DNA from: Auanema rhodensis
Taxonomy: Eukaryota; Nematoda; Chromadorea; Rhabditida; Rhabditidae
Direction of reading: 5' to 3'
Assembly: GCA_964057225.1 (NCBI GenBank)
Contig: OZ059894.1
Span: forward strand, 1,302,001 to 1,366,000
Length of the DNA stretch: 64,000 nt
The position numbers and the translations under genes are program-made. Below are positions 40,501 through 55,111 of the stretch, one piece after another. The notes under the pieces are model-generated. The model had not been told where the DNA came from. It did not search any database and saw only the letters and a program-made list of their open reading frames with translations. The first letter of the stretch is position 1, and each line of letters opens with the position of its first letter.

Positions 40501-41773
40501 TCAACATAGCTTCCAAAAACATTTTGACAAAAATTTTTTCGAAAAATTTCAAAATAATTTAGCAGAAAGTAGATGTTTTTAGATTCCTTTTTTTAAGGCA
40601 AAGACGATAGACAATGTTATTCAACGAAAAAATTAATTCTTCAGGGTGAAAATCGAGGATATAAGTGTGAACTTATATCAGTTGATATCTCGGTGCATTT
40701 TTAAGCTAGCGCAAATCTGATAACACAGATCGACGCAGCTTGAAAATCCGCATCGAATGCATTATACTACTTTGAGAAACGCTTAATACAAAAATTAGTT
40801 ATGATCGTTTGAAAAATGATGCATTAGTGTATGTTGAGTTTCCATGTACACTCAACATAGCTTCCAAAAACATTTTGACAAAAATTTTTTCGAAAAATTT
40901 CAAAATAATTTAGCAGAAAGTAGATGTTTTTAGATTCCTTTTTTTAAGGCAAAGACGATAGACAATGTTATTCAACGAAAAAATTAATTCTTCAGGCTGA
41001 AAATCGAGGATATAAGTGTGAACTTATATCAGTTGATATCTCGGTGCATTTTTAAGCTAGCGCAAATCTGATAACACAGATCGACGCAGCTTGAAAATCC
41101 GCATCGAATGCATTATACTACTTTGAGAAACGCTTAATACAAAAATTAGTTATGATCGTTTGAAAAATGATGCATTAGTGTATGTTGAGTTTGCATGTAC
41201 ACTCAACATAGCTTCCAAAAACATTTTGACAAAAATTTTTTCGAAAAATTTCAGAATAATTTAGCAAAAAGTAGATGTTTTTAGATTTCTTTTCTCAAGG
41301 CAAAGACGATGGACAATGTTATTCAACGAAAAAATTAATTCTTCAGGGTGAAAATCGAGGATATAAGTGTGAACTTATATCAGTTGATATCTCGGTGCAT
41401 TTTCAAGCTAGCGCAAATCTGATAACACAGATCGACGCAGCTTGAAAATCCGCATCGAATGCACTATACTACTTTGAGAAACGCTTAATACAAAAATTAG
41501 TTATGATCGTTTGAAAAATGATGCATTAGTGTATGTTGAGTTTCCATGTACACTCAACATTGCTTCCAAAAACATTTTGGCAAAAATTTTTTCGAAAAAT
41601 TTCAAAATAATTTAGCAGAAAGTAGATGTTTTTAGATTCCTTTTTTCAAGGCAAAGACGATGGACAATGTTATTCAACGAAAAAATTAATTCTTCAGGGT
41701 GAAAATCGAGGATATAAGTGTTAACTTATATCAGTTGATATCTCGGTGCATTTTTAAGCTAGCGCAAATCTGA

Positions 41774-44700
41774 TAACACAGATCGACGCAGCTTGAAAAT
41801 CCGCATCGAATGCACTATACTACATTGAGGAACGCTTAATACAAAAATTAGTTATGATCGTTTGAAAAATGATGCATTAGTGTATGTTGAGTTTCCATGT
41901 ACACTCAACATAGCTTCCAAAAACATTTTGACAAAAATTTTTTCAAAAAATTTCAGAATAATTTAGCAAAAAGTAGATGTTTTTAGATTCCTTTTTTCAA
42001 GGCAAAGACGATGGACAATGTTATTCAACGAAAAAATTAATTCTTCAGGGTGAAAATCGAGGATATAAGTGTGAACTTATATCAGTTGATATCTCGGTGC
42101 ATTTTTAAGCTAGCGCAAATCTGATAACACAGATCGACGCAGCTTGAAAATCCGCATCGAATGCACTATACTACATTGAGGAACGCTTAATACAAAAATT
42201 AGTTATGATCGTTTGAAAAATGATGCATTAGTGTATGTTGAGTTTCCATGTACACTCAACATAGCTTCCAAAAACATTTTGACAAAAATTTTTTCGAAAA
42301 ATTTCAGAATAATTTAGCAAAAAGTAGATGTTTTTAGATTTCTTTTTTTAAGGCAAAGACGATGGACAATGTTATTCAACGAAAAAATTAATTCTTCAGG
42401 GTGAAAATCGAGGATATAAGTGTGAACTTATATCAGTTGATATCTCGGTGCATTTTCAAGCTAGCGCAAATCTGATAACACAGATCGACGCAGCTTGAAA
42501 ATCCGCATCGAATGCACTATACTACTTTGAGAAACGCTTAATACAAAAATTAGTTATGATCGTTTGAAAAATGATGCATTAGTGTATGTTGAGTTTCCAT
42601 GTACACTCAACATTGCTTCCAAAAACATTTTGGCAAAAATTTTTTCGAAAAATTTCAAAATAATTTAGCAGAAAGTAGATGTTTTTAGATTCCTTTTTTC
42701 AAGGCAAAGACGATGGACAATGTTATTCAACGAAAAAATTAATTCTTCAGGGTGAAAATCGAGGATATAAGTGTTAACTTATATCAGTTGATATCTCGGT
42801 GCATTTTTAAGCTAGCGCAAATCTGATAACACAGATCGACGCAGCTTGAAAATCCGCATCGAATGCACTATACTACATTGAGGAACGCTTAATACAAAAA
42901 TTAGTTATGATCGTTTGAAAAATGATGCATTAGTGTATGTTGAGTTTCCATGTACACTCAACATAGCTTCCAAAAACATTTTGACAAAAATTTTTTCAAA
43001 AAATTTCAGAATAATTTAGCAAAAAGTAGATGTTTTTAGATTCCTTTTTTCAAGGCAAAGACGATGGACAATGTTATTCAACGAAAAAATTAATTCTTCA
43101 GGGTGAAAATCGAGGATATAAGTGTGAACTTATATCAGTTGATATCTCGGTGCATTTTTAAGCTAGCGCAAATCTGATAACACAGATCGACGCAGCTTGA
43201 AAATCCGCATCGAATGCACTATACTACATTGAGGAACGCTTAATACAAAAATTAGTTATGATCGTTTGAAAAATGATGCATTAGTGTATGTTGAGTTTCC
43301 ATGTACACTCAACATAGCTTCCAAAAACATTTTGACAAAAATTTTTTCGAAAAATTTCAGAATAATTTAGCAAAAAGTAGATGTTTTTAGATTTCTTTTT
43401 TTAAGGCAAAGACGATGGACAATGTTATTCAACGAAAAAATTAATTCTTCAGGGTGAAAATCGAGGATATAAGTGTGAACTTATATCAGTTGATATCTCG
43501 GTGCATTTTTAAGCTAGCGCAAATCTGATAACACAGATCGACGCAGCTTGAAAATCCGCATCGAATGCATTATACTACTTTGAGAAACGCTTAATACAAA
43601 AATTAGTTATGATCGTTTGAAAAATGATGCATTAGTGTATGTTGAGTTTCCATGTACACTCAACATAGCTTCCAAAAACATTTTGACAAAAATTTTTTCG
43701 AAAAATTTCAAAATAATTTAGCAGAAAGTAGATGTTTTTAGATTCCTTTTTTTAAGGCAAAGACGATAGACAATGTTATTCAACGAAAAAATTAATTCTT
43801 CAGGGTGAAAATCGAGGATATAAGTGTGAACTTATATCAGTTGATATCTCGGTGCATTTTTAAGCTAGCGCAAATCTGATAACACAGATCGACGCAGCTT
43901 GAAAATCCGCATCGAATGCATTATACTACTTTGAGAAACGCTTAATACAAAAATTAGTTATGATCGTTTGAAAAATGATGCATTAGTGTATGTTGAGTTT
44001 CCATGTACACTCAACATAGCTTCCAAAAACATTTTGACAAAAATTTTTTCGAAAAATTTCAGAATAATTTAGCAAAAAGTAGATGTTTTTAGATTTCTTT
44101 TCTCAAGGCAAAGACGATGGACAATGTTATTCAACGAAAAAATTAATTCTTCAGGGTGAAAATCGAGGATATAAGTGTGAACTTATATCAGTTGATATCT
44201 CGGTGCATTTTCAAGCTAGCGCAAATCTGATAACACAGATCGACGCAGCTTGAAAATCCGCATCGAATGCACTATACTACATTGAGGAACGCTTAATACA
44301 AAAATTAGTTATGATCGTTTGAAAAATGATGCATTAGTGTATGTTGAGTTTCCATGTACACTCAACATTGCTTCCAAAAACATTTTGGCAAAAATTTTTT
44401 CGAAAAATTTCAAAATAATTTAGCAGAAAGTAGATGTTTTTAGATTCCTTTTTTCAAGGCAAAGACGATGGACAATGTTATTCAACGAAAAAATTAATTC
44501 TTCAGGGTGAAAATCGAGGATATAAGTGTTAACTTATATCAGTTGATATCTCGGTGCATTTTTAAGCTAGCGCAAATCTGATAACACAGATCGACGCAGC
44601 TTGAAAATCCGCATCGAATGCACTATACTACATTGAGGAACGCTTAATACAAAAATTAGTTATGATCGTTTGAAAAATGATGCATTAGTGTATGTTGAGT

Positions 44701-44932
44701 TTCCATGTACACTCAACATAGCTTCCAAAAACATTTTGACAAAAATTTTTTCGAAAAATTTCAGAATAATTTAGCAAAAAGTAGATGTTTTTAGATTCCT
44801 TTTTTCAAGGCAAAGACGATGGACAATGTTATTCAACGAAAAAATTAATTCTTCAGGGTGAAAATCGAGGATATAAGTGTGAACTTATATCAGTTGATAT
44901 CTCGGTGCATTTTTAAGCTAGCGCAAATCTGA
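41774..44932. repeat. Nine-monomer block with a copy at 56165-59323
   Basis: c120-c128 match c161-c169 at the markers compared: A172, then T217/T225 with C333, one differing monomer, A172, T217/T225 without C333, T42/A240, T42/C223/C333, then a G158/T300 monomer on the A51/G57 background, then G183. The last combination occurs only in c127 and c168. The offset is 14391 bp, exactly 41 monomers. c163 replaces the c122 equivalent with a hybrid. Confidence 0.8.
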
Positions 44933-47038
44933 TAACACAGATCGACGCAGCTTGAAAATCCGCATCGAATGCACTATACTACATTGAGGAACGCTTAATA
45001 CAAAAATTAGTTATGATCGTTTGAAAAATGATGCATTAGTGTATGTTGAGTTTCCATGTACACTCAACATTGCTTCCAAAAACATTTTGACAAAAATTTT
45101 TTCGAAAATTTTCAAAATAATTTAGCAGAAAGTAGATGTTTTTAGATTCCTTTTTTCAAGGCAAAGACGATGGACAATGTTATTCAACGAAAAAATTAAT
45201 TCTTCAGGGTGAAAATCGAGGATATAAGTGTTAACTTATATCAGTTGATATCTCGGTGCATTTTTAAGCTAGCGCAAATCTGATAACACAGATCGACGCA
45301 GCTTGAAAATCCGCATCGAATGCACTATACTACATTGAGGAACGCTTAATACAAAAATTAGTTATGATCGTTTGAAAAATGATGCATTAGTGTATGTTGA
45401 GTTTCCATGTACACTCAACATAGCTTCCAAAAACATTTTGACAAAAATTTTTTCGAAAAATTTCAGAATAATTTAGCAAAAAGTAGATGTTTTTAGATTC
45501 CTTTTTTCAAGGCAAAGACGATGGACAATGTTATTCAACGAAAAAATTAATTCTTCAGGGTGAAAATCGAGGATATAAGTGTGAACTTATATCTGTTGAT
45601 ATCTCGGTGCATTTTTAAGCTAGCGCAAATCTGATAACACAGATCGACGCAGCTTGAAAATCCGCATCGAATGCACTATACTACATTGAGGAACGCTTAA
45701 TACAAAAATTAGTTATGATCGTTTGAAAAATGATGCATTAGTGTATGTTGAGTTTCCATGTACACTCAACATTGCTTCCAAAAACATTTTGACAAAAATT
45801 TTTTCGAAAAATTTCAGAATAATTTAGCAAAAAGTAGATGTTTTTAGATTCCTTTTTTCAAGGCAAAGACGATGGACAATGTTATTCAACGAAAAAATTA
45901 ATTCTTCAGGGTGAAAATCGAGGATATAAGTGTGAACTTATATCAGTTGATATCTCGGTGCATTTTTAAGCTAGCGCAAATCTGATAACACAGATCGACG
46001 CAGCTTGAAAATCCGCATCGAATGCACTATACTACATTGAGGAACGCTTAATACAAAAATTAGTTATGATCGTTTGAAAAATGATGCATTAGTGTATGTT
46101 GAGTTTCCATGTACACTCAACATTGCTTCCAAAAACATTTTGACAAAAATTTTTTCGAAAAATTTCAAAATATTTTAGCAAAAAGTAGATGTTTTTAGAT
46201 TCCTTTTTTCAAGGCAAAGACGATGGACAATGTCATTCAACGAAAAAATTAATTCTTCAGGGTGAAAATCGAGGATATAAGTGTGAACTTATATCAGTTG
46301 ATATCTCGGTGCATTTTTAAGCTAGCGCAAATCTGATAACACAGATCGACGCAGCTTGAAAATCCGCATCTAATGCACTATACTACTTTGAGAAACGCTT
46401 AATACAAAAATTAGTTATGATCGTTTGAAAAATGATGCATTAGTGTATGTTGAGTTTCCATGTACACTCAACATTGCTTCCAAAAACATTTTGACAAAAA
46501 TTTTTTCGAAAAATTTCAGAATAATTTAGCAAAAAGTAGATGTTTTTAGATTCCTTTTTTCAAGGCAAAGACGATGGACAATGTTATTCAACGAAAAAAT
46601 TAATTCTTCAGGGTGAAAATCGAGGATATAAGTGTGAACTTATATCAGTTGATATCTCGGTGCATTTTTAAGCTAGCGCAAATCTGATAACACAGATCGA
46701 CGCAGCTTGAAAATCCGCATCGAATGCACTATACTACTTTGAGAAACGCTTAATACAAAAATTAGTTATGATCGTTTGAAAAATGATGCATTAGTGTATG
46801 TTGAGTTTCCATGTACACTCAACATAGCTTCCAAAAACATTTTGACAAAAATTTTTTCGAAAAATTTCAAATTAATTTAGCAGAAAGTATATGTTTTTAG
46901 ATTCCTTTTTTCAAGGCAAAGACGATGGACAATGTTATTCAACGAAAAAATTAATTCTTCAGGGTGAAAATCGAGGATATAAGTGTGAACTTATATCAGT
47001 TGATATCTCGGTGCATTTTTAAGCTAGCGCAAATCTGA
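44933..47038. repeat. Distant copy of the 7021-9126 block
   Basis: c129-c134 match c21-c26 in marker order. To the right, c135-c141 continue with types of the 8-18 kb region: G174, T188, T35, T185/T203, G183, G174, then c141 with G42, T86 and T344, which matches c47 at 16147. The right part of the array is therefore a rearranged and shortened copy of the left part. Confidence 0.8.
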
Positions 47039-49846
47039 TAACACAGATCGACGCAGCTTGAAAATCCGCATCGAATGCACTATACTACATTGAGGAACGC
47101 TTAATACAAAAATTAGTTATGATCGTTTGAAAAATGATGCATTAGTGTATGTTGAGTTTCCATGTACACTCAACATAGCTTCCAAAAACATTTTGACAAA
47201 AATTTTTTCGAGAAATTTCAAAATAATTTAGCAAAAAGTAGATGTTTTTAGATTCCTTTTTTCAAGGCAAAGACGATGGACAATGTTATTCAACGAAAAA
47301 ATTAATTCTTCAGGGTGAAAATCGAGGATATAAGTGTGAACTTATATCAGTTGATATCTCGGTGCATTTTTAAGCTAGCGCAAATCTGATAACACAGATC
47401 GACGCAGCTTGAAAATCCGCATCGAATGCACTATACTACATTGAGGAACGCTTAATACAAAAATTAGTTATGATCGTTTGAAAAATGATGCATTAGTGTA
47501 TGTTGAGTTTCCATGTACACTCAACATTGCTTCCAAAAACATTTTGACAAAAATTTTTTCGAAAAATTTCAAAATATTTTAGCAAAAAGTAGATGTTTTT
47601 AGATTCCTTTTTTCAAGGCAAAGACGATGGACAATGTTATTCAACGAAAAAATTAATTCTTCAGGGTGAAAATCGAGGATATAAGTGTGAACTTATATCA
47701 GTTGATATCTCGGTGCATTTTTAAGCTAGCGCAAATCTGATAACACAGATCGACGCAGCTTGAAAATCCGCATCTAATGCACTATACTACTTTGAGAAAC
47801 GCTTAATACAAAAATTAGTTATGATCGTTTGAAAAATGATGCATTAGTGTATGTTGAGTTTCCATGTACACTCAACATTGCTTCCAAAAACATTTTGACA
47901 AAAATTTTTTCGAAAAATTTCAGAATAATTTAGCAAAAAGTAGATGTTTTTAGATTCCTTTTTTCAAGGCAAAGACGATGGACAATGTTATTCAACGAAA
48001 AAATTAATTCTTCAGGGTGAAAATCGAGGATATAAGTGTGAACTTATATCAGTTGATATCTCGGTGCATTTTTAAGCTAGCGCAAATCTGATAACACAGA
48101 TCGACGCAGCTTGAAAATCCGCATCGAATGCACTATACTACTTTGAGAAACGCTTAATACAAAAATTAGTTATGATCGTTTGAAAAATGATGCATTAGTG
48201 TATGTTGAGTTTCCATGTACACTCAACATAGCTTCCAAAAACATTTTGACAAAAATTTTTTCGAAAAATTTCAAATTAATTTAGCAGAAAGTATATGTTT
48301 TTAGATTCCTTTTTTCAAGGCAAAGACGATGGACAATGTTATTCAACGAAAAAATTAATTCTTCAGGGTGAAAATCGAGGATATAAGTGTGAACTTATAT
48401 CAGTTGATATCTCGGTGCATTTTTAAGCTAGCGCAAATCTGATAACACAGATCGACGCAGCTTGAAAATCCGCATCGAATGCACTATACTACATTGAGGA
48501 ACGCTTAATACAAAAATTAGTTATGATCGTTTGAAAAATGATGCATTAGTGTATGTTGAGTTTCCATGTACACTCAACATAGCTTCCAAAAACATTTTGA
48601 CAAAAATTTTTTCGAAAAATTTCAGAATAATTTAGCAAAAAGTAGATGTTTTTAGATTCCTTTTTTCAAGGCAAAGACGATGGACAATGTTATTCAACGA
48701 AAAAATTAATTCTTCAGGGTGAAAATCGAGGATATAAGTGTGAACTTATATCAGTTGATATCTCGGTGCATTTTTAAGCTAGCGCAAATCTGATAACACA
48801 GATCGACGCAGCTTACAAATCCGCATCGAATGCACTATACTTCATTGAGGAACGCTTAATACAAAAATTAGTTATGATCGTTTGAAAAATGATGCATTAG
48901 TGTATGTTGAGTTTCCATGTACACTCAACATAGCTTCCAAAAACATTTTGACAAAAATTTTTTCGAGAAATTTCAAAATAATTTAGCAAAAAGTAGATGT
49001 TTTTAGATTCCTTTTTTCAAGGCAAAGACGATGGACAATGTTATTCAACGAAAAAATTAATTCTTCAGGGTGAAAATCGAGGATATAAGTGTGAACTTAT
49101 ATCAGTTGATATCTCGGTGCATTTTTAAGCTAGCGCAAATCTGATAACACAGATCGACGCAGCTTAAAAATCCGCATCGAATGCAGTATACTACATTGAG
49201 GAACGCTTAATACAAAAATTAGTTATGATTGTTTGAAAAATGATGCATTAGTGTATGTTGAGTTTCCATGTACACTCAACATTGCTTCCAAAAACATTTT
49301 GACAAAAATTTTTTCGAAAAATTTCAAAATAATTTAGCAGAAAGTAGATGTTTTTAGATTCCTTTTTTCAAGGCAAAGACGATGGACAATGTTATTCAAC
49401 GAAAAAATTAATTCTTCAGGGTGAAAATCGAGGATATAAGTGTGAACTTATATCAGTTGATATCTCGGTGCATTTTTAAGCTAGCGCTAATCTGATAACA
49501 CAGATCGACGCAGCTTGAAAATCCGCATCGAATGCACTATACTACATTGAGGAACGCTTAATACAAAAATTAGTTATGATCGTTTGAAAAATGATGCATT
49601 AGTGTATGTTGAGTTTCCATGTACACTCAACATTGCTTCCAAAAACATTTTGACAAAAATTTTTTCGAAAAATTTCAGAATAATTTAGCAAAAAGTAGAT
49701 GTTTTTAGATTCCTTTTTTCAAGGCAAAGACGATGGACAATGTTATTCAACGAAAAAATTAATTCTTCAGGGTGAAAATCGAGGATATAAGTGTGAACTT
49801 ATATCAGTTGATATCTCGGTGCATTTTTAAGCTAGCGCAAATCTGA

Positions 49847-52303
49847 TAACACAGATCGACGCAGCTTGAAAATCCGCATCGAATGCACTATACTACTTTG
49901 AGAAACGCTTAATACAAAAACTAGTTATGATCGTTTGAAAAATGATGCATTAGTGTATGTTGAGTTTCCATGTACACTCAACATTGCTTCCAAAAACATT
50001 TTGACAAAAATTTTTTCGAAAAATTTCAAATTAATTTAGCAGAAAGTATATGTTTTTAGATTCCTTTTTTCAAGGCAAAGATGATGGACAATGTTATTCA
50101 ACGAAAAAATTAATTCTTCAGGGTGAAAATCGAGGATATAAGTGTGAACTTATATCAGTTGATATCTCGGTGCATTTTTAAGCTAGCGCAAATCTGATAA
50201 CACAGATCGACGCAGCTTGAAAATCCGCATCGAATGCACTATACTACATTGAGGAACGCTTAATACAAAAATTAGTTATGATCGTTTGAAAAATGATGCA
50301 TTAGTGTATGTTGAGTTTCCATGTACACTCAACATAGCTTCCAAAAACATTTTGACAAAAATTTTTTCGAAAAATTTCAGAATAATTTAGCAAAAAGTAG
50401 ATGTTTTTAGATTTCTTTTCTCAAGGCAAAGACGATGGACAATGTTATTCAACGAAAAAATTAATTCTTCAGGGTGAAAATCGAGGATATAAGTGTGAAC
50501 TTATATCAGTTGATATCTCGGTGCATTTTCAAGCTAGCGCAAATCTGATAACACAGATCGACGCAGCTTGAAAATCCGCATCGAATGCACTATACTACTT
50601 TGAGAAACGCTTAATACAAAAATTAGTTATGATCGTTTGAAAAATGATGCATTAGTGTATGTTGAGTTTCCATGTACACTCAACATAGCTTCCAAAAACA
50701 TTTTGACAAAAATTTTTTCGAAAAATTTCAGAATAATTTAGCAAAAAGTAGATGTTTTTAGATTCGTTTTTTCAAGGCAAAGACGATGGACAATGTTATT
50801 CAACGAAAAAATTAATTCTTCAGGGTGAAAATCGAGGATATAAGTGTGAACTTATATCAGTTGATATCTCGGTGCATTTTTAAGCTAGCGCAAATCTGAT
50901 AACACAGATCGACGCAGCTTGAAAATCCGCATCGAATGCACTATACTACATTGAGGAACGCTTAATACAAAAATTAGTTATGATCGTTTGAAAAATGATG
51001 CATTAGTGTATGTTGAGTTTCCATGTACACTCAACATAGCTTCCAAAAACATTTTGACAAAAATTTTTTCGAAAAATTTCAGAATAATTTAGCAAAAAGT
51101 AGATGTTTTTAGATTTCTTTTTTTAAGGCAAAGACGATGGACAATGTTATTCAACGAAAAAATTAATTCTTCAGGGTGAAAATCGAGGATATAAGTGTGA
51201 ACTTATATCAGTTGATATCTCGGTGCATTTTCAAGCTAGCGCAAATCTGATAACACAGATCGACGCAGCTTGAAAATCCGCATCGAATGCACTATACTAC
51301 TTTGAGAAACGCTTAATACAAAAATTAGTTATGATCGTTTGAAAAATGATGCATTAGTGTATGTTGAGTTTCCATGTACACTCAACATTGCTTCCAAAAA
51401 CATTTTGGCAAAAATTTTTTCGAAAAATTTCAAAATAATTTAGCAGAAAGTAGATGTTTTTAGATTCCTTTTTTCAAGGCAAAGACGATGGACAATGTTA
51501 TTCAACGAAAAAATTAATTCTTCAGGGTGAAAATCGAGGATATAAGTGTTAACTTATATCAGTTGATATCTCGGTGCATTTTTAAGCTAGCGCAAATCTG
51601 ATAACACAGATCGACGCAGCTTGAAAATCCGCATCGAATGCACTATACTACATTGAGGAACGCTTAATACAAAAATTAGTTATGATCGTTTGAAAAATGA
51701 TGCATTAGTGTATGTTGAGTTTCCATGTACACTCAACATAGCTTCCAAAAACATTTTGACAAAAATTTTTTCAAAAAATTTCAGAATAATTTAGCAAAAA
51801 GTAGATGTTTTTAGATTCCTTTTTTCAAGGCAAAGACGATGGACAATGTTATTCAACGAAAAAATTAATTCTTCAGGGTGAAAATCGAGGATATAAGTGT
51901 GAACTTATATCAGTTGATATCTCGGTGCATTTTTAAGCTAGCGCAAATCTGATAACACAGATCGACGCAGCTTGAAAATCCGCATCGAATGCACTATACT
52001 ACTTTGAGAAACGCTTAATACAAAAATTAGTTATGATCGTTTGAAAAATGATGCATTAGTGTATGTTGAGTTTCCATGTACACTCAACATAGCTTCCAAA
52101 AACATTTTGACAAAAATGTTTTCGAAAAATTTCAAAATAATTTAGCAGAAAGTAGATGTTTTTAGATTCCTTTTTTTAAGGCAAAGACGATAGACAATGT
52201 TATTCAACGAAAAAATTAATTCTTCAGGGTGAAAATCGAGGATATAAGTGTGAACTTATATCACTTGATATCTCGGTGCATTTTTAAGCTAGCGCAAATC
52301 TGA
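49847..52303. repeat. Rearranged copy of the c53-c57 junction series (c143-c149)
   Basis: c143 repeats c53 (ACTAGT at 49920-49925, T236), c144 repeats c54 (T217, C223, C333), and c145 repeats the 3' part of c56 (G218) on the T51/A57 background of c55. c146-c148 match the T217/T225/C333, G158/T300 and A172 series of c87-c89. c149 is of the c81 type (G166, C312). Confidence 0.75.
50549..50899. repeat. Hybrid monomer c145 (repeated as c151)
   Basis: T51/A57 as in c55, then A139, G183 and G218 as in c56, so the switch falls between p57 and p139 (50605-50687). A crossover there removes exactly one 351-bp monomer, which fits the missing c55 equivalent. c151 (52655-53005) is its tandem copy. Confidence 0.7.
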
Positions 52304-52654
52304 TAACACAGATCGACGCAGCTTGAAAATCCGCATCGAATGCACTATACTACTTTGAGAAACGCTTAATACAAAAATTAGTTATGATCGTTTGAAAAAT
52401 GATGCATTAGTGTATGTTGAGTTTCCATGTACACTCAACATAGCTTCCAAAAACATTTTGACAAAAATGTTTTCGAAAAATTTCAAAATAATTTAGCAGA
52501 AAGTAGATGTTTTTAGATTTCTTTTCTCAAGGCAAAGACGATGGACAATGTTATTCAACGAAAAAATTAATTCTTCAGGGTGAAAATCGAGGATATAAGT
52601 GTGAACTTATATCAGTTGATATCTCGGTGCATTTTCAAGCTAGCGCAAATCTGA
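52304..52654. repeat. Hybrid monomer c150
   Basis: The 5' part has T51/A57, G166, A183 and G196, as in c149. The 3' part has T217, C223, G240 and C333, as in c144 or c84. The switch lies between 52499 and 52520. Confidence 0.8.
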
Positions 52655-54409
52655 TAACACAGATCGACGCAGCTTGAAAATCCGCATCGAATGCACTATA
52701 CTACTTTGAGAAACGCTTAATACAAAAATTAGTTATGATCGTTTGAAAAATGATGCATTAGTGTATGTTGAGTTTCCATGTACACTCAACATAGCTTCCA
52801 AAAACATTTTGACAAAAATTTTTTCGAAAAATTTCAGAATAATTTAGCAAAAAGTAGATGTTTTTAGATTCGTTTTTTCAAGGCAAAGACGATGGACAAT
52901 GTTATTCAACGAAAAAATTAATTCTTCAGGGTGAAAATCGAGGATATAAGTGTGAACTTATATCAGTTGATATCTCGGTGCATTTTTAAGCTAGCGCAAA
53001 TCTGATAACACAGATCGACGCAGCTTGAAAATCCGCATCGAATGCACTATACTACATTGAGGAACGCTTAATACAAAAATTAGTTATGATCGTTTGAAAA
53101 ATGATGCATTAGTGTATGTTGAGTTTCCATGTACACTCAACATAGCTTCCAAAAACATTTTGACAAAAATTTTTTCGAAAAATTTCAGAATAATTTAGCA
53201 AAAAGTAGATGTTTTTAGATTTCTTTTTTTAAGGCAAAGACGATGGACAATGTTATTCAACGAAAAAATTAATTCTTCAGGGTGAAAATCGAGGATATAA
53301 GTGTGAACTTATATCAGTTGATATCTCGGTGCATTTTCAAGCTAGCGCAAATCTGATAACACAGATCGACGCAGCTTGAAAATCCGCATCGAATGCACTA
53401 TACTACTTTGAGAAACGCTTAATACAAAAATTAGTTATGATCGTTTGAAAAATGATGCATTAGTGTATGTTGAGTTTCCATGTACACTCAACATTGCTTC
53501 CAAAAACATTTTGGCAAAAATTTTTTCGAAAAATTTCAAAATAATTTAGCAGAAAGTAGATGTTTTTAGATTCCTTTTTTCAAGGCAAAGACGATGGACA
53601 ATGTTATTCAACGAAAAAATTAATTCTTCAGGGTGAAAATCGAGGATATAAGTGTTAACTTATATCAGTTGATATCTCGGTGCATTTTTAAGCTAGCGCA
53701 AATCTGATAACACAGATCGACGCAGCTTGAAAATCCGCATCGAATGCACTATACTACATTGAGGAACGCTTAATACAAAAATTAGTTATGATCGTTTGAA
53801 AAATGATGCATTAGTGTATGTTGAGTTTCCATGTACACTCAACATAGCTTCCAAAAACATTTTGACAAAAATTTTTTCAAAAAATTTCAGAATAATTTAG
53901 CAAAAAGTAGATGTTTTTAGATTCCTTTTTTCAAGGCAAAGACGATGGACAATGTTATTCAACGAAAAAATTAATTCTTCAGGGTGAAAATCGAGGATAT
54001 AAGTGTGAACTTATATCAGTTGATATCTCGGTGCATTTTTAAGCTAGCGCAAATCTGATAACACAGATCGACGCAGCTTGAAAATCCGCATCGAATGCAC
54101 TATACTACTTTGAGAAACGCTTAATACAAAAATTAGTTATGATCGTTTGAAAAATGATGCATTAGTGTATGTTGAGTTTCCATGTACACTCAACATAGCT
54201 TCCAAAAACATTTTGACAAAAATGTTTTCGAAAAATTTCAAAATAATTTAGCAGAAAGTAGATGTTTTTAGATTCCTTTTTTTAAGGCAAAGACGATAGA
54301 CAATGTTATTCAACGAAAAAATTAATTCTTCAGGGTGAAAATCGAGGATATAAGTGTGAACTTATATCACTTGATATCTCGGTGCATTTTTAAGCTAGCG
54401 CAAATCTGA
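52304..54409. repeat. Six-monomer tandem duplication of 50198-52303
   Basis: c150-c155 repeat the order of c144-c149 with a 2106-bp offset. The junction monomer c150 joins a c149-like 5' part to a c144-like 3' part, which is what unequal exchange between those monomers would give. Confidence 0.85.
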
Positions 54410-55111
54410 TAACACAGATCGACGCAGCTTGAAAATCCGCATCGAATGCATTATACTACTTTGAGAAACGCTTAATACAAAAATTAGTTATGATCGTTTG
54501 AAAAATGATGCATTAGTGTATGTTGAGTTTCCATGTACACTCAACATAGCTTCCAAAAACATTTTGACAAAAATTTTTTCGAAAAATTTCAAAATAATTT
54601 AGCAGAAAGTAGATGTTTTTAGATTCCTTTTTTTAAGGCAAAGACGATAGACAATGTTATTCAACGAAAAAATTAATTCTTCAGGGTGAAAATCGAGGAT
54701 ATAAGTGTGAACTTATATCAGTTGATATCTCGGTGCATTTTTAAGCTAGCGCAAATCTGATAACACAGATCGACGCAGCTTGAAAATCCGCATCGAATGC
54801 ATTATACTACTTTGAGAAACGCTTAATACAAAAATTAGTTATGATCGTTTGAAAAATGATGCATTAGTGTATGTTGAGTTTCCATGTACACTCAACATAG
54901 CTTCCAAAAACATTTTGACAAAAATTTTTTCGAAAAATTTCAAAATAATTTAGCAGAAAGTAGATGTTTTTAGATTCCTTTTTTTAAGGCAAAGACGATA
55001 GACAATGTTATTCAACGAAAAAATTAATTCTTCAGGCTGAAAATCGAGGATATAAGTGTGAACTTATATCAGTTGATATCTCGGTGCATTTTTAAGCTAG
55101 CGCAAATCTGA

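Larger units (their letters stand above)
31593..43177. repeat. Segmental duplication, copy B (33 monomers, 11.6 kb)
   Basis: This is the partner of 20008-31241, separated from it by one monomer (31242-31592, c53-like with ACTAGT). Extra monomer c96 (33348-33698, T185/T203 type) corresponds to c72 or c106 and is missing between c62 and c63 in copy A. The right boundary is placed at the end of c123 because c124 lacks markers of the c90 equivalent. Confidence 0.85.
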
